Source of the DNA: a virus
Direction: 5' to 3' (one strand)
DNA length: 22,463 bases
IMG/VR virus record: IMGVR_UViG_3300032294_003283
Span: 1 to 22,463 of that record
The notes below the pieces were generated by a model. That model was not told where the DNA came from, made no database searches, and saw nothing but the letters and a program-made list of their open reading frames with translations. Shown in pieces: positions 18,401-22,463 of the stretch. Every line of letters starts with the position of its first letter. The stretch's first letter is position 1. The position numbers were made by a program, and so were the translations under genes.

Positions 18401-18415
18401 GTTACATGAACTCAT
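12446..18415 (-). CDS. Giant mosaic tail fibre / adhesin-like structural protein (1989 residues)
   Basis: This is the largest gene of the window. Visible parts in order: a collagen-like stretch GPIGPQGPPGDP (29-40); a duplicated domain, first copy about 216-400; an NTAIG-type array with 17-residue period (623-730); a long tract of SASQAQNANNA and TASYVLNAVSA repeats (835-975); the second copy of the duplicated domain (983-1165); a non-repeat globular region (about 1425-1665) with FWFPNSVTKAIIVYYGNARYG; a Gly/Ser hinge GGSGGGGS (1667-1674); more Ala/Ser repeats (1721-1876); and a C-terminal domain (1880-1989) with AFFKYTVRNGVNARTGEVM. Recurrent ITGSL-GTASFA units join the parts. It lacks an S74 domain. 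It starts 2 bases after the upstream stop and is probably a long tail fibre or similar adhesion organ. Confidence 0.88.
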   Translation of the reverse strand: MSSCNVNSPYNIVNVNPNNTNVIEVSTPGPIGPQGPPGDPSNLTGSFVTTGSFNAFTASYYANSASFSSSISQLQDFSSSLNATFVTEAELGAITGAFATTGSNRFNGNQIITGSLTVSGSSTFTNIGPAVFSGSVNVTQGGITGSLQGTASFAVTASFASNVPLTASFAISASQALTASYASNVPETASFAISASQALNSNTSSFQSNIEFAQSHIPFFDSNNSMSSSVMRQWTTESITINAEFGTANNPEALFVFQPNPDSINVITAEANVDNYVQFNLFNINSGSTASSDIVATADNGNEFINFIDMGINSSTFTGSIGGPNDAYLYSTGNDLTIGNATANKHIRFFVGGGLVDVYQKFVLNPDDLHEMTGSLDIEGALIVTNGITGSLQGTASFAITASYAANADINTGSFATTGSNRFNGNQTITGSLIVSSSANTAAIYGTGNNVFTVYGGSNRVLLEVDDVTSGSIYSINNSSNEPILDVLSNNTVVISGSTTITGSLNVQNGITGNLSGTASYALEALTASYAANALTASYSIQALSASFAITASYAANAGIDTGSFATTGSNIFSGSQGISGSLNVSGGLNVGSFISSSNGGYFAGQIYVSDLTIGHGGNNNNLNTAIGVDALQLNQVGSNNTAIGFQTLLTNTSGSNNVAVGSSTLLSNTSGSFNTGVGSNTLLANTTGSNNTALGYNAGALATGSGNVFLGRSAGALQTSGDNQLWIANNNTLTPLIKGDFARGILQLNTPSGSQITGSLSISSDLNVAGTITAQQLNVQVITSSISYITGSTIFGSSLTNTHEFTGSVTITGSLAVNNSNVILTNQTSSMSVLSASQAQNANTATSASQAQNANNAITASYVLNAVSASFATSASYAFNATSASQAINSNNAISASQAQNANNAITASYVLNAVSASYSLSASQAQNANTATSASQAQNANIAISASQAQNANTATSASQAQNANNALTSSYSLNINGATNHVPLFDSQNSLVTSAIYQSNSFSVIINQDNNTTAAPEALYVFQPNTSSYNVISGKGNLNNYLQLNIQNLNNGVSASSDVVATANNGNETTNYIDMGINGANYTGILGGPNDAYLYSTGVHLHIGNASNEYVGFFAGGDDVDANMKLLLAPNNSHEMTGSLDISGSLIVQEGITGNLSGTASFATAALSASYAALATTASFALNFNPDATASFAISASQAQNANNATTASYVLNAVSASYALSASYAFNATSASFAENANLLDGKDSTEFATTGSNVFRGTQTVTGSLFTSGSNSLVGNTSLSGSIIISGSENPSTPTIEIFGDTQHTGVVRFNPISRSIDNSISASYIYVSGSTNDLYFTQNGSGYANTTRLRWLEGNLYTGLLNGGIITSQSSTVYQIGSGSGIIVNLNASLNDNPYPTIQYLNWGNLSASISAFTSSFQQVFVGVDSTSNIFAQGTPFSNGQFDTLINIGSVFFQNQSTINAVKTQPSVAYGFEQAQNVFNRAFGPLKLSGYTLAPSGSSTGSLVVGSGTAYAPGSNYIVDPNEPFYTVDSGTNTSKIWRYYQSGSTWVYDTNGGAGYTTIDPTKYSNNGVLSTVGGSNWSIQRVFWFPNSVTKAIIVYYGNARYGTEAEARANINFESFVEAPNTAANAIYLGAIIINGTGVFTTPGDYTLYPGGLFRQVGGSGGGGSVVTQTLSGLSDVAISGQTNLQPLVYSTTAGKWINSSNISGSLFGNAQTATSASFATSASHAVSSNSTVSASYALTASFALNVPETASFAISASQAQNANNAISASFATNSISASQAQNANNAISSSYALNATNATTASYVLNAVSASFATNATNAVTASYVLNAISASFATSASYALSASQATNANTATSASFATTSSYADNFIVKNTFTFDATFNDYATIASTSTGTNNLFTQPTGSFTSAFFKYTVRNGVNARTGEVMAIWNGVNVEFTDTSTRDLGNTSPVTMSIILAGGDVEFNAITNTSGWSVKSLATFM
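14921..15469 (-). repeat. Second copy of duplicated fibre domain
   Basis: Encodes residues about 983-1165 of the giant fibre. Shared landmarks with the copy at 17216-17770 are PEALYVFQPN, GGPNDAYLYSTG and HEMTGSLDI, all at a constant offset of 767-768 residues. Confidence 0.88.
16226..16549 (-). repeat. 17-residue NTAIG-type array in the giant fibre
   Basis: Encodes residues 623-730. The glycine of NTAIG/VAVG/NTGVG/NTALG/VFLG falls at 628, 645, 662, 679, 696 and 712, an almost exact 17-residue (51-base) period. The pattern resembles the left-handed beta-roll heads of trimeric autotransporter adhesins. Confidence 0.85.
17216..17770 (-). repeat. First copy of duplicated fibre domain
   Basis: Encodes residues about 216-400 of the giant fibre: PEALFVFQPN, GGPNDAYLYSTG and HEMTGSLDI in the same order and spacing as in the copy at 14921-15469. 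Confidence 0.88.
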
Positions 18416-18417
18416 GT

Positions 18418-18792
18418 TTATACTTCAGTTACTTCTTTGCTTAATTTAACTTTACCTTCGAGTATTCTATTTACATATGGGCAATTACTTCCTGAAATGA
18501 TATCTAAATCATATACAGCTTCATTAAAAGTAAACTGAGATGAAGTACAGGAAGCAATATAAATACCAATAGCACCTGATGCTGCATTGGACATATTTAA
18601 TCCAGTTCCATCAGCATTTAAACTACTACTTAAAGTAATAATAACATTAGGAGACCCAACATATGGTCTGATTTGCATTTTGGAACTATAGCCCGTTAGA
18701 TTTATAGGAGTTCCAGTAGAGTCAGTGTAGACTATTGTGAAATTTGTTGTAGATCCTTGTTCTATAGTAAATGAATATCTTCCTGCGGCCAT
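18418..18792 (-). CDS. Small Ig-like/baseplate-type protein before the giant fibre
   Basis: The 124-residue protein contains FTIEQGSTTNFTIVYTDSTG at the N-terminus, NLTGYSSKMQIRPYVG in the middle and AVYDLDI near residues 91-97. This pattern (EQG..., L-T-G-Y, M-Q-I-R, Y-D-L-x-I) is typical of a small beta-sandwich domain found next to tail fibre genes in many phages, sometimes annotated as BppU-like baseplate upper protein. The product is mostly beta and has two cysteines. It directly precedes the giant fibre (2-base gap), which suggests it attaches or caps a fibre. An ATATTTATA element lies 19 bases upstream of its start. Confidence 0.72.
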   Translation of the reverse strand: MAAGRYSFTIEQGSTTNFTIVYTDSTGTPINLTGYSSKMQIRPYVGSPNVIITLSSSLNADGTGLNMSNAASGAIGIYIASCTSSQFTFNEAVYDLDIISGSNCPYVNRILEGKVKLSKEVTEV

Positions 18793-18811
18793 GTATATTA
18801 AGATTACTATC

Positions 18812-18820
18812 TATAAATAT
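18812..18820 (-). promoter_or_regulatory. Candidate late promoter element upstream of the Ig-like gene
   Basis: Coding-strand ATATTTATA, directly after the phoH stop and 19 bases before the next start; followed by GATAGTAATC. Confidence 0.43.
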
Positions 18821-19513
18821 TTAATCTCTTATGTCATTAAATATCTCTAACACAGTATCTACTATGGGATGGCGATGGTTTTGTTTAAGACAAATTACAC
18901 CTATATTAGATGTATTTCTAAATGCTTTAACAACAAAAGGAAATCCTGATTGTTTTTTATCTCTTAGATCTATTTGTGCAGGATCGCCACATAGTACGAT
19001 ACGAGAACCTTGACATAAGCGAGATAATACCAATTCGATTTGTCCTTCTGTCATATTTTGAGCCTCATCTACAATAACGATTGAGTTACTAAAATTTCGG
19101 CCACGCATATATGCTAATGGGATAACTTCTATTTTACCCTCATTAATTAAATTATCAATTTTTTCTTTACTATACAATCTGTACATGTTATCATATACAG
19201 GTGCTGTAAATGGTGATAATTTTTCATTGATACCTCCAGGAAGAATACCTACTTCTTCGTTTCCTGGTGTTACTAATGCTCTTGTAATAATAATTTTTTC
19301 AATTTCTCTTCTAAATAACAAGTCCAAACCAGCTTGAGCAGCTACAGCTGACTTACCTGATCCTGCTTTACCAGTAACAATGGTAATTACATTTCCAAGA
19401 ATAAGTTTTTTTGCTTCTTTTTGCTCATCGTTTAATTGGAGTTGGAATTTAATTTCTCCTTTGATGCGTTTTTTTGGGGTAAAAACTTCATCGGTGTGAT
19501 GATTACTAGGCAT
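18821..19513 (-). CDS. phoH: PhoH-like ATPase
   Basis: This 230-residue P-loop NTPase has a Walker A motif TGKAGSGKS (47-55), a conserved ITRALVTPG segment (76-84), GILPGGINEKLSPF (89-102), a Walker B motif VIVDEAQNMT (146-155) and a CGDPAQID segment (175-182). These are the hallmarks of PhoH family proteins, which are widespread in T4-like phages. The function in phages is unsettled; ATP-dependent RNA or DNA helicase-type roles and phosphate-stress roles have been proposed. It lacks the N-terminal PIN domain found in the longer PhoH2 proteins. It lies after the capsid terminator and before the fibre genes, so it probably begins a separate transcript. Confidence 0.92.
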   Translation of the reverse strand: MPSNHHTDEVFTPKKRIKGEIKFQLQLNDEQKEAKKLILGNVITIVTGKAGSGKSAVAAQAGLDLLFRREIEKIIITRALVTPGNEEVGILPGGINEKLSPFTAPVYDNMYRLYSKEKIDNLINEGKIEVIPLAYMRGRNFSNSIVIVDEAQNMTEGQIELVLSRLCQGSRIVLCGDPAQIDLRDKKQSGFPFVVKAFRNTSNIGVICLKQNHRHPIVDTVLEIFNDIRD

Positions 19514-19544
19514 AAATAAAATTTAGTGTAACAAATATGTTTAC

Positions 19545-19553
19545 AATAAATAT
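19545..19553 (-). promoter_or_regulatory. Candidate late promoter element upstream of phoH
   Basis: Coding-strand ATATTTATT, 31 bases before phoH and directly after the T-tract of the capsid terminator. A new promoter is expected here because the terminator should stop readthrough from the capsid gene. Confidence 0.48.
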
Positions 19554-19554
19554 T

Positions 19555-19585
19555 AAAAAAAAGGAGCCGAACTTTCGTTCGGCTC
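19555..19585 (-). terminator. Intrinsic terminator after the major capsid gene
   Basis: On the coding (minus) strand a perfect 9-base-pair stem, GAGCCGAAC with GTTCGGCTC, closes a GAAA tetraloop (GNRA type). After one C it is followed by eight T. It starts 24 bases past the capsid stop. On the plus strand the same hairpin is followed by GCTTTTT, so it may also stop transcription in the other direction. It is the only clear terminator in the window. Confidence 0.93.
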
Positions 19586-19609
19586 GCTTTTTATAAAGGT
19601 ATTTTAGAA

Positions 19610-21265
19610 TTAGTTAGTTAAACCTAAGTTTCCTAAACCTTGTACTAACACCTTACCATAGAATTCAGGACGAACCATTTTCTTAGCGTAACGAGTCATG
19701 ATACCTTTACGTGGAGTGAAGGTATTTGGATCGTACACAAGAGGAGTCATCAACAATGGAACGTATGGAGCGTAAACCGCACCTGATTCCAAGAATTGAG
19801 CACCTTTGTAACCCATCAAGATCACGTTGTTGCTGAAGTAAGGGTTAACGTATACTTTGTAACGAGAGTTCAAAGTACCGATTTTCTGGCTACCAAAATT
19901 AAATACTTTTTCTAAGTCAGCACCAGCATCAGAAGCATATCCAGGGATAGACTGCATGATAGTAGCAATGTTTGGAGAAATTACCAAGAAATTAGCTTGA
20001 CCACGCAAAGTCTTCTGTAAGATTTTGTTTGATACTGATTGAATTACTGTACCTAAAGTTTGGAACCAACCACCTTGAGTGTTGTAGAAACCACCTGTAG
20101 TAGCTGAAGTCTGAGTGAATGAAGAACCATTCCAGATTTCGTTATTTGTAGCTGACCAGTAACCGATAGTAGCAGCTTCTTCAGTTAACATAGAAAGAAT
20201 TTCTAAGTCAATCTCCATAGCAATGTATTGAGATAATAGACCAGTTAACTCAGCTTCTGCATCGATGTTTTGGTAAGCGTTCAAATCTTGAGCCAATTCA
20301 GGTGTCCATTGTGCTTTCAACTTACGAGTTTTAGCAACGATAGCATCTGATTTCAACTGAATGTTGATAGTTGGGATATCGATTTGAGCTGGATCGGCGG
20401 CGTTAGGGATGGCGATAGTAGTATTATCAGCCTCGAAATCACCACGAGCAGCAGGAGTAGTTTGTTTGTTATAGAATACAGTAGTTGCACCACCGTCAGG
20501 AGTACCACTAACTACGAATTGTAATGCAGTTGCACCAGCACCTGAAGTGTAAGTAGTGAATTGTTGCAATACTTGAGCAGCACCGTATTTACCTGATTGG
20601 CTAGGAATCCAAGCTTGTACTGACAAGAAGTCAGGTAAGCTCAAAGTAGCTAACTGAGCATCAGAGAAGTTTACAGTGAATAAACCTTGACCATAAAAAC
20701 GAGAATCGTACTGCAATGAAGCTGTAGTAGCTGAAGCAGTAGTAGCAGTCAATGAAGCAGAGAATTGGTTCATTGAGTAACCATATCTACCTTGACCGTA
20801 AAGACCGCCTGTTGGATCTACGTTAGTAATATCAAAGTTAGTAGCTTGTACGTCAGCGATTGAGCCGTAAAGTGATTTACCAGCTTGGAAAGGGTTTTTG
20901 TTATTACCGTATTGGAAATCTAGGTAGAATACAAGACCTGAAGGCATAGCCATAGGTTGTACTGAAACGAAGTCTTTAGCTACGATTTCAGCGAACACAC
21001 GGCGTACCAAAGGTAATGCGATACCTGCCCAGTTCTCACCTGTACCACCCAACATTGAGTTAGTACCTGAAGTAATGTTAGTAGATTCAACTACTAATTG
21101 TTTAGCTTGGTTTTCAAGAATAACGGCCATGTTATTTTTTTCAATCTCGCCGTTGATGCCTTCTAACAAGCCACTTTTTTCCCATTTGTTAGCAACTTTA
21201 GCAGCTTCTGCTTGTTGGCTCTTCCATGGGTTTGCGCTTTCTAAAAGCATGTTTAAATTATCCAT
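19610..21265 (-). CDS. 23: Major capsid protein, T4 gp23-like
   Basis: This 551-residue protein builds the hexamers of the head (T4 gp23 has 521). Conserved segments include LPLVRRVFAEIVAKDFVSVQ (84-103), GLVFYLDFQYG (110-120), RKLKAQWTPELAQDLNAY (314-331), NIDAEAELTGLLSQYIAMEI (333-352) and DPNTFTPRKGIMTRYAKK (512-529). The N-terminal region of about 60 residues probably includes a prohead propeptide. Candidate gp21-type cleavage sites are LLE|G at 33-36 and, by position relative to T4, VVE|S at 58-61. Codon choice is richer in C and G than in the small genes, in keeping with very high expression. An intrinsic terminator follows the stop by 24 bases. Confidence 0.94.
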   Translation of the reverse strand: MDNLNMLLESANPWKSQQAEAAKVANKWEKSGLLEGINGEIEKNNMAVILENQAKQLVVESTNITSGTNSMLGGTGENWAGIALPLVRRVFAEIVAKDFVSVQPMAMPSGLVFYLDFQYGNNKNPFQAGKSLYGSIADVQATNFDITNVDPTGGLYGQGRYGYSMNQFSASLTATTASATTASLQYDSRFYGQGLFTVNFSDAQLATLSLPDFLSVQAWIPSQSGKYGAAQVLQQFTTYTSGAGATALQFVVSGTPDGGATTVFYNKQTTPAARGDFEADNTTIAIPNAADPAQIDIPTINIQLKSDAIVAKTRKLKAQWTPELAQDLNAYQNIDAEAELTGLLSQYIAMEIDLEILSMLTEEAATIGYWSATNNEIWNGSSFTQTSATTGGFYNTQGGWFQTLGTVIQSVSNKILQKTLRGQANFLVISPNIATIMQSIPGYASDAGADLEKVFNFGSQKIGTLNSRYKVYVNPYFSNNVILMGYKGAQFLESGAVYAPYVPLLMTPLVYDPNTFTPRKGIMTRYAKKMVRPEFYGKVLVQGLGNLGLTN

Positions 21266-21289
21266 TGTTTAGAGAATTTTAGTTGTTAA

Positions 21290-22423
21290 TTATTTAATAT
21301 TTGCTAATTTTTGCATTCTAGTAATGAAATCATTACCTTCAACAATTACAGGTTTTGCAGCAACGCCAGCGGCTTTAGAAGCAAATCCTAATGATTCTTT
21401 GATTTGGCTTTTTTCTGCTTTAGCGCTAAATGTTTCAGTCAATGACTCGTAAACAAGTTTAGCTTCTTTAGCTGATTCGGCTTTATCAAAGGCTTTCACA
21501 ACTTTTAACTTTTGAGATTCAGTTAAGTTTTTAGCTTTGAAGATTTTGTTTACGTAAAGTAATTTAGCGTTTAACAAATTAACTTCATGAAGTTCAGAAC
21601 GAAGTGTTTCAACAGCTTCTAAAGCTAATTGTAATTCTTCTTCCATTTTTTTCTTCTTCTTGTAGTCTTCAACGCCTTCTTCTTCAGCAGTGTCTTTTTT
21701 ATCACCACGTTTAGCAGCAGGTACGTCGCCTTTGTTACCACCGTATTTTTTTCTTTCGTCTAACTCTTCTTCTTCGCCTAATAACTCAGCTAAGATTTCA
21801 TCTAAGTTAACTTCATCATCAGCAGTATCAGGTAAATTAGTGTCAGCTGTCATGTCCATATCAAGATCCATTTGATCTTCTTCTGCACCGACTTCTTCAG
21901 CACCTTCGTTACCATCACCACCTACTTCTTGAGAAACGATATCTCTGATAAGTTCCTCTAATTCGTCCATAGAAAGTTCAGATACTTCTTTTTCTTCCTC
22001 TTCGTCTTCTTTAGCTTCGTCTTCCATGTCTTCTTTATCTTCTTCACCTTCAATTTCTTCTTCTTCACCTACTTCTTCTTCTTCTTCTTTGGCTTCGTTG
22101 ATTTCTTTAGACATTTCTTCGTCTAATTCAGCTAAAATTTCGTCAAGGTCGATGTCATCCATACCTTCTTCCATGTCGTAATTTTCGTCCATTTTATCTT
22201 CAGCTTTAGCTTCTTCCATGTTATTTCCCATGTCAGCATACTCTTCTTGATCCACCATTTCATCCAATTCACCATCCATCTCTTCCTGCAATTTAGCAGC
22301 AAACATAGATTGTAAACGTGGAGTAAAAGCTTCTTCAAGAGCAAGTTTAGCTTGAGCAAGGGCAGTCTCACGGACAGCTTTAGCATCAGCAATGGCCTCC
22401 TTTAAAAGGTCTTTTGTGTTCAT
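21290..22423 (-). CDS. 22: Prohead core scaffold protein, T4 gp22-like
   Basis: This 377-residue, extremely acidic protein lies directly upstream of the capsid gene, the position of gp22. The N-terminus is helical (MNTKDLLKEAIADAKAVRET). Residues about 45-225 are dominated by Glu and Asp with two copies of LDEILAEL (93-100 and 207-214). Residues about 255-330 form a Lys/Glu/Leu-rich helix region, and the C-terminus ends DFITRMQKLANIK. Sites fitting the T4 prohead protease rule (L/I-x-E before A or G) are LEE|A at 29-32 and IVE|G at 360-363. In T4 the scaffold is degraded after head assembly. T4 gp22 is shorter (269); the acidic insert explains the difference. AAGGA lies just before the ATG, the only Shine-Dalgarno-like site I would accept in the window. 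Confidence 0.82.
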   Translation of the reverse strand: MNTKDLLKEAIADAKAVRETALAQAKLALEEAFTPRLQSMFAAKLQEEMDGELDEMVDQEEYADMGNNMEEAKAEDKMDENYDMEEGMDDIDLDEILAELDEEMSKEINEAKEEEEEVGEEEEIEGEEDKEDMEDEAKEDEEEEKEVSELSMDELEELIRDIVSQEVGGDGNEGAEEVGAEEDQMDLDMDMTADTNLPDTADDEVNLDEILAELLGEEEELDERKKYGGNKGDVPAAKRGDKKDTAEEEGVEDYKKKKKMEEELQLALEAVETLRSELHEVNLLNAKLLYVNKIFKAKNLTESQKLKVVKAFDKAESAKEAKLVYESLTETFSAKAEKSQIKESLGFASKAAGVAAKPVIVEGNDFITRMQKLANIK

Positions 22424-22463
22424 TTTTCCTTAAATTTGTTTTTGGAAATAAGCTTATTGAAAA

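Noticed and set aside
22132-22392. Second minus-strand frame of 86 codons within the scaffold gene
   Set aside because: The Leu/Lys/Trp-rich product is the out-of-frame reading of the Glu/Asp-rich scaffold codons.

Overview
The window is a piece of the virion-structure region of a large contractile-tailed (T4-like) bacteriophage. All 19 genes I can support lie on the minus strand, so they are transcribed from the right end of the window to the left. The DNA is AT-rich and gene-dense, with several start codons overlapping or nearly touching the preceding stop. Recognisable T4-type components are a gp22-like scaffold, gp23-like major capsid protein, gp13-, gp14- and gp15-like neck and tail-completion proteins, gp18-like sheath and gp19-like tube.

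The host is probably a member of Bacteroidota, but this is inference. Almost no gene has a Shine-Dalgarno sequence; starts are instead preceded by A-rich stretches such as AAACATG, AACAATG and AACATG. The giant fibre also carries NTAIG-type 17-residue repeats of a kind common in Bacteroidota surface proteins. No integrase, lysis, replication, tRNA or CRISPR feature was found here.

Layout in transcription order (right to left):
(1) Capsid block: scaffold (22423-21290), major capsid protein (21265-19610) and a strong intrinsic terminator (19555-19585).
(2) A phoH-like ATPase (19513-18821), then a fibre block: a small Ig-like/baseplate-type protein (18792-18418), a 1989-residue mosaic fibre (18415-12446), a Thr/Pro-repeat fibre (12435-11341) and a fibre ending in an S74 self-cleaving chaperone (11276-9870).
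(3) Neck and completion block: gp13-like, a small alpha/beta protein, gp14-like and gp15-like proteins (9870-6983).
(4) Accessory block: a hypothetical protein, a Cys-rich zinc-ribbon-like protein, a 923-residue protein of which about 745 residues are Thr/Ser-x dipeptides, and two small proteins (6944-2863).
(5) Tail block: sheath (2786-1017), tube (974-483) and a small basic protein (477-40).

The points most worth a second look are as follows. The two Thr/Pro-repeat proteins put Ser or Thr at every second residue over hundreds of residues. A 9-base element (coding strand ATATTTATA or ATATTTATT) recurs in the same orientation at eight gene junctions and is a candidate late promoter. The giant fibre contains an internally duplicated domain of about 180 residues and a 17-residue-period adhesin-like array. 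The fibre cassette sits between the capsid and neck genes, which are much closer to other head/tail genes in T4.
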